A stretch of 64,000 nt of DNA from Metridium senile (GCA_949775045.1 OX459104.1:11889655-11953654), one strand, 5' to 3'. Shown: positions 23,244 through 35,574, numbered from the stretch's first letter. The notes: generated by a model not told the origin, from the letters alone. Translations and numbers: made by a program.

Positions 23244-24032
23244 ACAGGCTGTCTCCGTATGCAACTTCAAAATAGATTTCTTTCATACTCTACTATTTTG
23301 AAGTTCTGTCCTTGGGAACAACTAATATCGAAGTGATTTGGCTCAAATTTATTTTAATATTTTTTGGGGGACCGTTTAATGTTCGACTGGTCGAAGGCCA
23401 ATTTTAACTCCCAAATAGTATGGAATAACGACATATTCTTATCTCATTTTATACAACAAAAACATACTCAAATGATATAATTTTTGCACAGATGTATAGA
23501 CATTTCCTTCTAGTTTCAACGGCCATATGACTTAAATAATAATAATTTTTTATTTTAACGTCAGCAGCTTAGAAAGTGACCCTTCTGCACTCGCATCGGA
23601 CATCGGCTCAAAACAAGTCAACTTTAAGAGCTTATTTCAAAATCGTGGCACCTGATTGAAACTTCTCCTTTACTTCACTATAAACTACTAACATTAATCA
23701 ATACAAAACGCCAATAAAATCTTTCTGTTCTACAATTTCGAAAGAATGACAAGGACTTAAACTTTGTTAAATTTCCAAATGTGTCAAAATCGAGCATTCT
23801 TTATCGGTAAAATACTCATTGGTATTAACAGCTAAAATTACCTTAAACTGCATTCACTAATGCTCGGCTGTGCAATTAAGTCGTTAACCATCCTCTTTAG
23901 CGATCTAAATAACGTAATAACTTGACCTTCAAGGTTAGGGATCTAGCAGTTGATTTTCGCTGTTTCGATTGCTTTAAATGTCCATGTGACCTTCGTTTAA
24001 GGTACCGTTTCCATCAATATAAATGTCTCGGA
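23244..24032. other. Copy-B-specific sequence replacing 10704-11310
   Basis: Copies A and B part at 10704/23244 and rejoin at about 11311/24033. The copy-A version carries the 3' part of the minus-strand Penelope-like RT; the copy-B version has no coding similarity and no terminal repeats that I can see. A deletion-plus-insertion event is the simplest reading. Confidence 0.5.
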
Positions 24033-25718
24033 CAAGTTTGTGATCATCTGAATTGTCAATGGACTGAATGGCATTGATAAAGTCGTCAGTAGATCATAAC
24101 CGATGGGTGGATTTGGAAGTGAGTTGTTGTAAAATGGATATTAGGTAGTTAGACAGTTTGTAAGGAGGTGACCCACCAAAAGGCACTATAGGTCCCATTT
24201 GTTTGTGTGGTTTTTGAAGTTTGCAAAGTTCTTATCATTTGGATGTCTGAAGAGCTGAACACACAAGTCGATAATAGCAGAGGTAATCTAAAATGCCTGC
24301 TTTCTTGAGTGCGAGGAATTTGATGTTGAGCCTGTGTTTTAATGAAGTTGTATGGTCATTAGTCAGTTGACCATAGGCGTATTTCTCATTAACAAGCACT
24401 TCCGTCTTTCTAAAGCAGTCTGTCTTCTCCGCAACAACAGTAACCCGTCGATTGTCAGCAGGTAGTATCATAATGCCATTTTCGTTCTTGAGTCATTTCA
24501 GTAATCACTGTTCGTCCCCTCTTAAGATGCTTTTGTGTCAGGGTGTGGATTGTACGACAGAAGAGATACTGGCTCTAATGTTATCATTTTCAGGCCAAAG
24601 TATGTCACTCTTGCAAAAGAGGGATGCACCAACACTTGAAACAATTCTGTCAGTAGGTGTGTGTTTGGTGAGGATGAGTGTTTGAGTCCCTATGAGAGTA
24701 CTTGTGTTTCACGGTGATCTAGTGTTTAGAAAGAGGTGTTCCTAACCCAGTTGTCACCCTGTTTTCATTAATTTCTGCCTTTGTGTTCTTGTTGTCTGTT
24801 AAGTTTCAGTACGTATCAAGCATGGCATTGGTCAACAATTTTCTGTGCCCCTTTGTTGGTGATGTCCTGTATGGCATCAAATTATAATGATGGTAAACAT
24901 TATGTGAGCTGATGTTGTATGTGTTGTAACCGTCTGTTGTAATGTTTCAGTTGTCAGTGGTTGCTGTTGATCCGTGCTTTGATCTGCCAGTCTTGTAAAA
25001 TCTACGGTAAGTACAGCGTTTTGGGTGTTGAATGGATACTTGATCTTGCCACAGGCTAGAACAAGACTGGGATCTTTGCAGTGGTGGTAAAACCAAAATT
25101 GTTGACGTGTCTGTCTGATCTTTACTACGAGTGAGATGTAATGTGCAGTACTTTCATCGCTCTTGTGTCAAAGTGAACGTTTAAGAGTGAATGGTCGCAA
25201 CCCAAGTGTTAGCAATGTTGCTGTGTTTGATCTCCCTGGTGTTTGTAGTCTTCAGAAAGACTGTTGCTGTTGGTGTTTGACGTTTCGACAACCTGAGCAA
25301 AAGTCATCATCAGAGTAAAGAAATGGAAAGCTAGTGGTCATATTTATATGCCTTGGTAATGTTGTTGAAATGCATGTGCATTGGTATGTTGTTCATTTAT
25401 TGTTGTTAAGCATCGTACTAGCAGTGTACTTGAAGATGTCAATGAATCTATCATAAAATGCAGGTAAAGTTTGGCAGTGGTTAATGGATTCTGTTGTAAA
25501 TTTGTGTATCACCTTTCGAGTAAACAGCGTAGTGCTTAGTGCAGTGCACAATGCAGGTGGCAGATCCCCAGTCAATGTTGTGTTCAGTGTGTTTGTGTGT
25601 TAAGCAATGTTAGGGTCTTTGTTTTTCATACCACGTTTGTGTTCAATCGGTCCAGTGTTTAAAATCTTTTCAGTATTATCACAGTCAGAACAGGTTATAT
25701 TATAAACGTTTTAATATC
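24033..25718 (-). pseudogene. Penelope-like reverse transcriptase fragment, minus strand (copy B)
   Basis: Same pieces as 11034-12990: DLPPALCTALSTTLFTRK (25575 leftward), MILPADNRRVTVVAEKTD (24471 leftward), and the GGSPPYKLSNYL region near 24175. It stops earlier than copy A because 24033 is the edge of the replaced segment, so the SVVVGEIVMQNIE part is gone. Dead by frameshifts. Confidence 0.68.
25277..25313 (-). ncRNA. Hammerhead-ribozyme-like motif, copy B (minus strand)
   Basis: On the minus strand CTGATGATGACTTTTGCTCA is followed by GGTTGTC and then GAAACGTC. Both conserved core segments of a hammerhead are present in the right order, inside a Penelope-like element, where such ribozymes are known. 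A GAC...GTC closing of stem II is possible. Best preserved of the three motifs in the duplicated block. Confidence 0.42.
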
Positions 25719-27800
25719 ATGGCAGGTTTGTGTGCACCCAAACCTGACATAATATTAAGACGTTTATTGACTGTACATAAACGTTGCATGAAAAACAAAG
25801 ACCCTAATAATCACATTGCTGAGCACACAGACACACTGGACACAACATTGACTGGGGATCTGCTGTCTGCATTGTACACCGCACTAACCACTATGCTGTA
25901 TACTCAAAAGGTGATACACAAATTTACAACTAAATCCATTAACCACTGCCAAACTTTACCTGCATTTTACAATGGACTCATTGACATCTTCTAGCACACC
26001 GCTAGTACGATGTCTAACAACAATAAATGAACAACATACCAATGCGCATTCATTTAAACAACATCACCAAGGCATATAGATACGACCACTGACTTTCCAT
26101 TTCTTAACTCTGAAAGTGACTTCTGCTCAGGTTTTCGAAACGTCAGACATCAACACCATTAGCCTTTCTCAAGCCTACAAACACCAGGGAGATCAAACAC
26201 ACCAACACTGCTAACACTTGGGTTTAGTCCATTCACTCTTAAACGTTTACTTGGATGCGAGAGCGAAAAAAGTACCACACATTACATCTCACTCATAATA
26301 AAGATCAGACAGACACGTGAACAGTTTTGGTTCAACCAAAACTGCAAAGATCCCAGTCTTGATCTAGCCTGTGGTAAGATCAAGTATCCATTCAACACCC
26401 AAAAGGCTGTACTTAACGTAGATTTTACAACACATTGACAGATCAAAGCACGGATCAACAGCAACCACTAACGACTGAAACATTACAACAATTATAACAT
26501 CAGCTCACAGAATGTTTGCCATCATTTTTATTTGATGCCATACTGGACATCGCCAACAAAGGAGCACACAAAATTGTCAATTAATGTCAGACTTTACACG
26601 TACAGAAACCTACCAGACTACAACAACACAAAGGCAGAAAATAATGAAAGCAGTGACAACTGGCTTAGGAATATCTCTTCCGAAACACTAGACCAGCATA
26701 AAACACAGGTATTTTCAAAGCGGCTCAAACACTCATCCTCACCAAATACACACTTACTGACAGCATTGTTTCTAGTGTCGATGCATTCCTCTTTCGCAAG
26801 AGTGACATACTTTGGCCTGAAAAGGATAACATTAGAGCCAGTATCTCTTCAGGCATACAATCAACACCCAGACATGAAAGCATCTTTGGATGACACGATC
26901 AGACAGCACTGAAATGATTCGAGAACGACAATGACATTGTGATACTACCTGCTGACAAGGGATGGGTTACTGTTGTCATGGAGAATACAGACGACTTTGG
27001 AAAGATGGAACCTCTTATTAATCAGAAAGACACCTATGGTCAACTGACTAAAGACCATACAACACACCCTCAACAACAAACTACTCGCACTCAAGAAAGT
27101 ACACATTTTCCATTACCTCTGCTACTATCGACTTTGGTTTTCAGCTCCTTAAATACCGAAACAAAAAGAACTTCACAAACTTCACAAACCACACATACAA
27201 ATGTGACCTATAGTGTCTCTTCGTGGGTCACTTACTTACAAACTGTCTAACTACCTGAGATCCATTTTACAGCCACTCGCTACCAAATCCACACATCAGT
27301 AAATCTACTTACAGCTTGTCAATGCCATTCAGACCATTCACATTTCAGACAATCACAAACTTATGACTTTTTAGGTGAAGTTACTGTTCACTAGTATTAT
27401 ACTTCAACTTGTATCAGACTACACTCACAGTACTATAAAACTACGTGCTGACAAAACAACATTGTCTATATCTTCTAACGACATCATTGGCTTGCTTTCA
27501 CTCTGCCTTCCATCCACTTACTTTCAGCAGCAACTGTTACAAATAATTACATGGCACAGTCATGCACCATCTAGTTTCTGTTGTTGTAGAAGAATTTGTC
27601 ATGCATAACATTGAGCCCTTACAACATACAAATAATTATACATTACACTGACGATATCATAACTGCACTACCTCCTGGCGGTAATTACCTATTTCACTAC
27701 CACTTAAAACAATCAAAAAGTTCATATAAATTTCACCAAAGAGATCAGGAGAACGGTGCTAAACAAAAAATGGGCAGGGCTTACTCTTGTAATTTTCTCA
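25719..27800 (+). pseudogene. Penelope-like reverse transcriptase fragment, plus strand (copy B)
   Basis: The N-terminal frame 25719-25994 repeats MAGLCAPKPDIILRRLL. Next come the stretch absent from copy A (about 26013-26748), ILPADKGWVTVVMENTDDF (26939 on), STIKLRADKTTL (27440), and then HYTDDIITALPPGGNYLF near 27640. The YTDD there corresponds to the catalytic Y-x-D-D box of reverse transcriptases and is intact, although surrounding frames are broken. Ends before the thumb and GIY-YIG region. Confidence 0.7.
26110..26144 (+). ncRNA. Decayed hammerhead-like motif, plus-strand partner in copy B
   Basis: CTGAAAGTGACTTCTGCTCA is followed by GGTTTTC and GAAACGTC. The first core is mutated (CTGAAAG instead of CTGATGA), so it is likely inactive. 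It lies in the stretch deleted from copy A. Confidence 0.35.
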
Positions 27801-27883
27801 AAATTGTCTTTAACTTCTTTTCAAAACTAGCAAAGCATTGTGTTTTATATCCCAGAATCTAATGCTGGCAAAAAGAAAGATTT

Positions 27884-27884
27884 T

Positions 27885-27939
<55 letters not shown>
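27884..27939. repeat. (TTG)n microsatellite
   Basis: About 18 uninterrupted TTG triplets within copy B. Copy A at the equivalent place (about 14876) has no array, so the expansion followed the duplication or was lost in A. Confidence 0.95.
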
Positions 27940-28540
27940 ATTTACTCCTTGGAATTGATCACCCCAGTTTCTCACTAATTCAATGACAAAAAAAATAAAG
28001 AAAGTAGTCATCCTTCCAACATCAGCAGTTATACAGATGATTCTAGATGTAATTATATTGATGGATATCTAGTTGTAGACGGAAATGAGTGCACAACCAA
28101 ATACAGCAAGAGATAGAACCATATGCTAATGAGCACCAGTAGTGCATAACAATGTTAAGAAGACACATGGAACTACAAAAGACGATGGCACCAAAAAAGC
28201 CCGACACACAGCAAATGGCATAGGTCAAAGGTCCCATGTGCTGATGGAGTCTAGATGAGAGTTATGTTATTGAAGAATATACATTATGTTATATGTTATA
28301 CGTTATGTGAGAAATATTGTGAAGAATGCAAATCAGAGAGATGGAAAGGACTGGTAGAGATGTACCAAAGAAAGATTATGTCCCTTTGTGTGGGTTATTT
28401 CAATAGAATAATGGACAGAAATTGTCTTTCTTCTGTTTACTCTGCGAGATGGAGAACAATGGACACCAAGAAGAAAAAACTGTGTGAGTGCATCCATAAG
28501 AATAAATTTGCTACATCTTGTTGCTGTCTTATTTACAGCC

Positions 28541-29497
28541 TTGTTAAATACAGACTATATTGGAAAACATAAAACCATTGAAAGTGTGTCTACTTTATCA
28601 ACAACGAGACCATGATAACAGTATCTTTTCTGGTATTTCCTACAACGATAACTTCAATCGTAAAGGCAAAATGGCTGATCTGGCAATGATCAAATCAATG
28701 TCTTGTACCAATCCCTCAAACGTGGACATAAGCATCTTCCCTTCATTCTGTAAGGTCTTGACTAACATGCAGGTGTTATTATTTATAAAAAGAAAGTATC
28801 TTACTGATATGGCATATGTGTTAATATTGCTTATTCTAGTTTGGTTAAATGCTAGATGTTGGTACATATTTTATGAAGACATTTTAACTTATGTTAGAGT
28901 GATAGGGCTGGGTTCATCCTCTGTCTTTGTTGTACATGTTTGGATCGCTTAGATACGTTCATAAAGTATATCTAAAGTGATAACCCCTTGGGTCCCTCAT
29001 ACCCGGTATTGTTTTTCAAGAAACGTGCCTTGATATTGAATATACTATGTATTGATATACTTTAAATGTTTTTCAGAATGTTTTTGTTGCCCTTGTCAAA
29101 GTCTAATTTTTGCTCTCAATATAAGGCAGGATAGTACCCGGCTACCTCCCTTACAAAGACTTGCTGCGAAACTAAATGTTTGACTGAGTGAGTTTTGGAG
29201 CGATCCAAAGAAAGCCAAAGACAATTTTTTTTTTGAATTATCTTCATTTCTGCTGTATCCCTGCTGAAAATGGAAAGCTGCTTTTTGAATATCGTATAAA
29301 GGAATAGAGTGTTTGTAAGAAGGCCTGATTATTGTAATACCTTTTGTGCCTTTCTTGCTAAGGCAAATATCTCGTTGTTTACTTGTCCGTCGAGCGGAAC
29401 GGACGTCCAAGTTTGAGCTCTGAAATTTACAGCAAACTTTCACTTAACTTCACTTAACTTAACCGAAAATATATTTCTCCACAAACCCTAACACGAA
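28541..29497. other. Unknown 130-codon ORF and non-coding DNA
   Basis: The plus-strand frame 28560-28952 (starting MENIKPLKVCLLYQQ) has a polar N-terminal half and a hydrophobic stretch near residues 82-97 (AYVLILLILVWL) that could span a membrane. I do not recognise it and see no splice sites or promoter. The part 28852-28960 resembles 14606-14710 in copy A, so it is probably repeat DNA. Confidence 0.25.
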
Positions 29498-30138
29498 ATG
29501 TCTAAAGATATTACAAAACTCCGTAAAGAAAACGATGAATTAAAGTCTCAAGTCGCTGGCTTCGGAAAGGAACTTGAACAGATACAAAGTCAACTGGCCA
29601 ACATTGATGCCGACAAAGATATCGAGAGAAGTGTCCAATACCTTTCTGACGACTACGACAGCTTTAAGTCTTTTAAGGAGAGGATGGAAACCGAAGTTCT
29701 AAACATGGCATCTAGGCTTTCAGCGCTAGAAGATAGCGTGTACAAGATCGACGAAGCCATAGAAGATGCATTGAAACTTCGGAAATAATATCAAAAATCT
29801 CAAAATTGAAATAATTGGTACCTCAATTGTATTGTATACATATATTTTCTTTAACAGATCTGTAAAAATATATGTGTGTGTATTATTTAATGTAATATAT
29901 ATGTCTATATATTATTGTTATTATTATTTATTTATTTATTTATTTATTTTCGGTTAACATTTAAAACATTACTATTTTTGTAATATATTGAAATAATAAG
30001 TATAATTGTAATATCAAAATGTAAATCTCTAAGTATCTGCACAGCCTGCCTCGACTAGTTATGCTACCTGCAGGCTGCGCACGTAAATCAAATGTACAAT
30101 ATTATATATTTATAAATAAATTGAATTGAATTGAATTA
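29498..30138 (+). mobile_element. Internally deleted LINE: ORF1 start joined to 3' UTR
   Basis: 29498-29788 encodes a 96-aa coiled-coil protein (MSKDITKLRKENDELKSQ..., then SRLSALEDSVYKIDEAIEDA) typical of the N-terminus of ORF1p in cnidarian non-LTR retrotransposons. A frameshift then gives NIKNLKIEIIG, the next piece of ORF1p, before coding similarity ends. From about 30040 there is a 3'-UTR-like stem-loop (CAGCCTGC 30042-30049 with GCAGGCTG 30070-30077) and a short ATTGA-type tandem tail at 30119-30138. The rest of ORF1 and all of ORF2 are missing. The exact 5' edge is not determined. Confidence 0.6.
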
Positions 30139-32541
30139 AAAAGTTATGTTAATTTGTATGGTTTTTACAACAAAAAAAGCTATACAGTCTCAACATTAGT
30201 ACGTCAATTCCAGTCAAGCATAGCATTAAATGAAATACACCTCTGCTTGCAGGGTAAGGTAAGTCTCTCTCTTTTGCAATATTTTTCAAGAAATATTGAG
30301 TTGCCCATTGTATTTCCATTGTAAAAGAACCCCAAAATAATTTCACTTTTCTTATAATAGGTGCAGTTCTCATATCTCATTGTGGGTCACACCCATTACA
30401 TGGTTGCCAGGAAAGCCTATATAAGCCTTAGCAAGGTGACATCTGGGTGCACCAAGTGTGTTAAGGCCTGAAAACAAAAAGTATGTGACCTGGATACGAT
30501 GACAAAGGCAGTCAACAAATTTCTCCACATGAGTGAAAATGACATGCATTAGTGGGAGAAATTTAGACTTGATGAGGTTTGATTACTGACAAAGATTAGA
30601 AAGAAGCTGGTGAGAGGTACATCATTACGTCTCTACAATATGCAGAGTACTCCTCTTAAAGCCCCACGTGCATCCAAGATGCATTGCGCGCTTCAATGAT
30701 TTTCTCACATACGGAAAATAACAATTTTTGCAGAAAAAGATAATAGCTGTTTCTATCTTTCAGCTGTAAAAGTTTTTTTTTTACAAATATTCGTGTTTAA
30801 CAGTTAACGTTAATATCAAATTAAGCTTTTGAGGAAAATATTTTAGTCAAACTGTTTGGTTTTTTTTTTTTTTTTTAGACGCATTTTTAATCTAAATGTC
30901 AACCCAATGTCGTGGAAGGTCTCTTCACGGGCGACCTAAATTTCTAAGGATCAGAAGCTCTGTGTTTAACCTATTCAGAGAGAGAAAAATCGCACTTGGC
31001 TTCGAAAAAAGTTTGTCAATTTGTTGAAGCCCTACTGCATCGTGTCAACGTTAATACAAGGAATGAAGACTCGGCTGCTGTTATAATCTGAAATATGACC
31101 AAATATGTTTGTCATAGTGAAAACATTTTTAAAGAACACTTGGAAAAGCTATAAAAACTAGACCCTGGCTGCAGGGTTTACTTGTGCCCTTGATCTGGCT
31201 CTTATGGAGAGATGATCAATAGCTACGGACAGTTGATTAAAGTTAGGGACAGATTATCAGAAAAACTGTATAACTAGACCCTGGGCTCCAGGCTTAACTG
31301 GGCTACCAGGTTGTGGCAGTTGTTTCTATGTACCAGGATTCTTGTTTTGCAAAGTGTTTGAAAACTAAGTCTCAAAAACATTATTATCAAGTTGTTGAGA
31401 AATAAACGTCACACAAATAAGATGGGCAGTTACTGTGCAATTTGTGTGATTTTGGGCTTGTACAGAAACCTGGGTGGCATTTGCTTCTATGTAGCGTGAT
31501 CCCTGTGTCACCAAGTGTTGACATTTCACCCCCTCCCCTCCCCCAAAGGGCCGCTATGGAGGCTCAGACTTTAGTACCCGAGAGCTTTGAAAACTGTCTC
31601 AGAAAGAGTTTTATGAAGTTGTTCTCGAAAATTAAACGTAAGAACAAGAAAGATAGATAGTTACTTAGGCAATATGTGTGATTTTTGAGGCAATTTGGGC
31701 TGTTGAGAGTGGTTTTCAGACAGGCTGATTTGACAGTTCCCATGTCGAGGTTGAGTTTGCTTGGTTTCGTGAAGAAAGTCACATTCTCTGACATTGTGAA
31801 GAAAATATTTCACATTAATCAATATAAACTCAATATTTCTATTTGAAAGTGCTAGATAATATGCCGTAGCGAATACAATTCTGTTGGCACATCTTGTTTT
31901 GTGTTACTCCATCGCTCAACGCAGTCTTCGAACACATTCCCGTGAAGATTTCCTAGTCTTTTTCAAAAAGGTCCACCCTTTAGTACAGCACTTAATGATA
32001 GGGAATGTCTTGGTGGTGATCAGTCCAAAAAAATATAGCAATTGTTTTCAGCAGGATCAGAGTTAAACGAGTATGTTAACAAAAGTCGATATAGATTGAA
32101 CAAATTGTCCGTCATTTTCATAACAAGACTACAAAATCACCACTTGTGTTACCATGTGATCTTATCTGTCAAAACCATGACAACGTCAAATAAGGCACGA
32201 AGGTCTGTCTGATGAGGTCATGCTCTAATCTGATTGGCTGATTGCATTTCTGTCTACCAATCAAAGATGCTCAGTGATTTACGAAAATACTTTGCGACAT
32301 CTTTGGACTTTCCGAAGTACAACTTCTGACATGGACTAAAAAAACATGCGTTGAGTAATAAAACTGTATATTCTTGAATGTGTTGATGTTTCTGTAAACA
32401 TTTATTTTATTATGTCGTCATCCTGACCTTCTATAGTAATATCCAAGGACATTAACAAGTCGGATTCCATAATATCATTTATTAGTACATGAACCAAACC
32501 ACGAACACTTCTCAAGAGACTATAAAAAATGTCAAAGACTT
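30139..32541. other. No gene seen; one dispersed repeat at about 31590-31880
   Basis: Short open frames only. The stretch 31590-31880 (AAACGTAAGAACAAGAAAGA, later GGCTGTTGAGAGTGGTTTTC and CTAGATAATA) is related to 48050-48320, so it is a dispersed repeat of unknown class. A weaker partial copy may start at 31395 (AATAAACGTCACACAAATAA). Confidence 0.4.
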
Positions 32542-32544
32542 TAA

Positions 32545-33218
32545 GGCCCGGGTCGCACTATGGCCAAATCTAAAAATTTACTTGCCAAAATGACCTCCAA
32601 AGTGTTAATCCCGACACAGGAAATACAATTATTTGAAGTTTTGAGCATGGTCGCATTACAGATCTATGCCGATATTTGTATGTCAGCGTTAGCAGGGATA
32701 TTATTGCAAACACTGAATCAAAGTGTTCTAAAATATAGCTTATTTGTAGTTCTTTTCAAAGCTTTGACTCTCCAATGTCCAACTAATTGATTTGGCTGTC
32801 CAGATGTGATATCTGAAGCGAAAACAGTCAACTCTCAATCACTGATGAAGCCGTAACTGGTTGACTACAGTCAAAACTTTAACATATGCTTCTCCGAGTC
32901 TCCGTAGGACTGTTTTTCCTTACATCAAGCAAGTTAAAAGTACATTATTTTGTTTTTCAAAAGTTGTCTGTTTTTGTTCGAACAGCCATATTGACAAGCG
33001 TTGACAGTTCCCGCTGTGATTTCTTTTGTTTAAGCAAAATTTCAAAAAATCGGGCTGCCTCGGGGCAGCACTACGGTGTCTTTGAAGTTTTGCCCGATTT
33101 CTAAATTTTTGCCAAACTGGTAAAAGTGAGGTCGCACTAGGGAAAGGGTTGTGATGACAGATTTGAACACTTGTGTAAACAAAAATCGACCAAAATTTGG
33201 TATAATGCGACCCGGGCC
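32545..33218. mobile_element. 674-bp PIF/Harbinger-like non-autonomous element
   Basis: Termini GGCCCGGGTCGCA (32545-32557) and TGCGACCCGGGCC (33206-33218), flanked by TAA on both sides (32542-32544 and 33219-33221). A 3-bp TWA target and ends starting GG fit PIF/Harbinger. Sub-terminal GGTCGCA boxes recur inside (about 32650 and 33130). No transposase. Confidence 0.75.
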
Positions 33219-33221
33219 TAA

Positions 33222-33734
33222 GTGTGATACTTGAAAAAGGAGAAACTTCAAATGCTACTCAAATAACAGCAAGTAGCAGCCAAGTAAACTGCATGAACTG
33301 ATATAACAAAGAGTCTATCAGCTTTTTGTTTGATTCTAAAAGTAGGAAATATCTTGTAGATTATATTCTTTGATATAATAGTGCCCCTTTGAACTTTTTT
33401 AACCTTTATTTAATATAAATCACTAATGTAGCTAAAGCGATTACTATAGCTAATGTGTTTGCTATTGCTTGAAATTTGACGGAGATTCCTTTAACACAGC
33501 AATGGGAAATTCATGTCTGCGTGACTATTCTTGGCTTTCACGCGATGTCATCAATTTTTTTATTTCGGAAACATTAGTTATATTTACTTCTGGCAGAAAT
33601 GCTCTTTAGAGCTCCCCTAAACGAATATTTGTGCCAAATCTTGTGTCTTTGCTGTGTTTTGGTTTCGAAATATAAGCGAGACAATTTGAGTCGTGCAATT
33701 CTAGTCACACATCTTTAGTAGTCGAAAATCAAGC
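33222..33734. other. No feature seen
   Basis: AT-rich, no ORF of note and no inverted or tandem repeat found. Confidence 0.4.
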
Positions 33735-33736
33735 TA

Positions 33737-33988
33737 CAATCTTGGACATAAATAGTTGACACTCCTGATAAATGTTTGATACTATCCATTTCACAACCAT
33801 TTTCTCCCCTCCCTCCCCCACCCCTGGACAATGTTGATATTCCTGAGAAAGAAACATCTTCAGGGAACACAACATTGCATTGGGGGGATGGGGGTATCAA
33901 AATACGATCGTTTTAGTGATATTTAGCGACGAAAATGCAAAGAAATGCTTAAGTTTTCAAACAGTGTCAACATTTATGTCCAAGATTG
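33737..33988. mobile_element. 252-bp Tc1/mariner-like MITE, copy 1
   Basis: Ends CAATCTTGGACATAAATAGT and an inverted right end (ACATTTATGTCCAAGATTG), bounded by TA on each side (33735-33736 and 33989-33990), the target used by Tc1/mariner elements. The interior has a pyrimidine-rich CCCCTCCCTCCCCCACCCC tract. Virtually the same sequence and length as 35321-35572. Confidence 0.85.
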
Positions 33989-33990
33989 TA

Positions 33991-35318
33991 TTTTAGCCAT
34001 TTTCGCTAAAATACAGCTATCAGTAGTGGTTGTGCATTGCATATCGATTTAATTCTCTCACAACATCGTAATGTATCTTTCAAATTATGTTCGACATTGA
34101 TAAAGAAGGTAATTTGAAAAGAGTTGGACCAAAAATAGTCTTGTTTGCCATGGTCACTTGAACCAATTGGGAAACGGACCCTTAAGAAATCATTAGTACG
34201 GGAATGCGTTAGCAACATTTCTTGAAGTAAAATCAGAAACCCTTGTTAGTGTAAAATATATGGTTTACCACAGCTGTGCAAATAGTTTGTGACAGTTTAA
34301 GATGGCAATCATGGTTGAAACGGCATTGCGTGACCTTTAAAGTCGTAAGCCGCTATTGGAATTTAGTATAAATCACATGAAAAGTTGATGTCGTGAGCAA
34401 TTGTTGATGGTTTTTCTTAAGTTTTGCCTAAACACTCAGCCTTGAAACTTTCCTAAATTAAAAAGTAACTGTAAACATTGAGTTATGGCGTATAAACAAC
34501 TCGCCGCTTAAACAATAGAGGTTTTGGTTAAGTGAGGTGTTCGCTTACACGACAGCAAACTGCACGGTTTACACGATTTGTAAGCTCACATCCACTTCGA
34601 TGTGCTTTCTTTTATTAATTAATCTGTTGTATACTGTAAATATATATATTAATATAACAGTTTCCGTAAGAAAATGTAGTTTTGAAACGAGAAATAACGA
34701 GAAAACAACGGTTTACATTTTTCTGCACAATAAAGATAGATATCCCTAGTACATTCTTTAATTTGCGATTAGCACGGTTTACAAATTGTAAACCATGTAA
34801 AACTTCAACTTTTTCAACTTTTTCACATATTTTTTTAGCTCAACGTGTTTATTATATTTAAAATATTATCAAACTGAAATAAAAATTAAACTTCAGGCGA
34901 AAACATATGAATTAGAGCGAATTTTAGATAACGCTTTACATGACGGTTTACAAACCGGAAGTAAATCTACGAGGAAACCGGAAGTGATATAATATTCAAG
35001 CTTTATTCAAACATTTCTATACGAGCATCACTAGTTTGGGAAATTAATGACTTTTTCGTTTATTTCGTAAAAATAGTGGGCCTTGCCATCAATTTTTATG
35101 TCGTTTTATGAAAACTTGGATTCTAACCACCAATGACGTCATATTCTTATGTAATTCCAAAAGACGTCATATTTTAAACACAATTTAACATGGTAATTAT
35201 GTCCAAATTAATGCTAAAAGCCTATCTGTTTAATGCTTTGTGAACTTTTTTCATGTTTTATAACCTTATCAACTAGTAATAGCTCTCATTCGTCTGTATT
35301 TTAGGAAAAATGACAAAA
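33991..35318. other. No gene seen between the twin MITEs
   Basis: Short frames only (the longest, 34537-34749, is hydrophobic and unremarkable). TGACGTCA occurs near 35134. No terminal repeat joins this stretch to the flanking MITEs apart from the MITEs themselves. Confidence 0.4.
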
Positions 35319-35320
35319 TA

Positions 35321-35572
35321 CAATCTTGGACATAAATAGTTGACACTCCTGATAAATGTTTGATACTATCCATTTCACAACCATTTTCTCCCCTCCCTCC
35401 CCCACCCCTGGACAATGTTGATATTCCTGAGAAAGAAACATCTTCAGGGAACACAACATTGCATTGGGGGGAGGGGGGTATCAAAATACGATCGTTTTAG
35501 TGATATTTAGCGACGAAAATGCAAAGAAATGCTTAAGTTTTCAAACAGTGTCAACATTTATGTCCAAGATTG
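35321..35572. mobile_element. 252-bp Tc1/mariner-like MITE, copy 2
   Basis: Same orientation, length and termini as copy 1, with TA at 35319-35320 and 35573-35574. By eye only one or two bases differ (for example GGGGGGATGGGG in copy 1 against GGGGGGAGGGGG here), so the insertions, or the duplication joining them, are young. Confidence 0.85.
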
Positions 35573-35574
35573 TA

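Larger units (their letters stand above)
21767..28540. repeat. Segmental duplication, copy B
   Basis: Direct repeat of 9225-16530, offset about 12.5 kb at the left edge. Both boundaries are sharp: left at ACTCTTTATTGATAATTTGG, right near AATAAATTTGC (28501-28511) and a little beyond. Copy B lacks the solo LTR, keeps about 736 bp missing from the plus-strand RT of copy A, and has 23244-24032 in place of 10704-11310. Confidence 0.9.

Noticed and set aside
29096..29443. 115-codon minus-strand frame before the LINE
   Set aside because: No recognisable domain, no splice context and AT-rich composition typical of chance frames.
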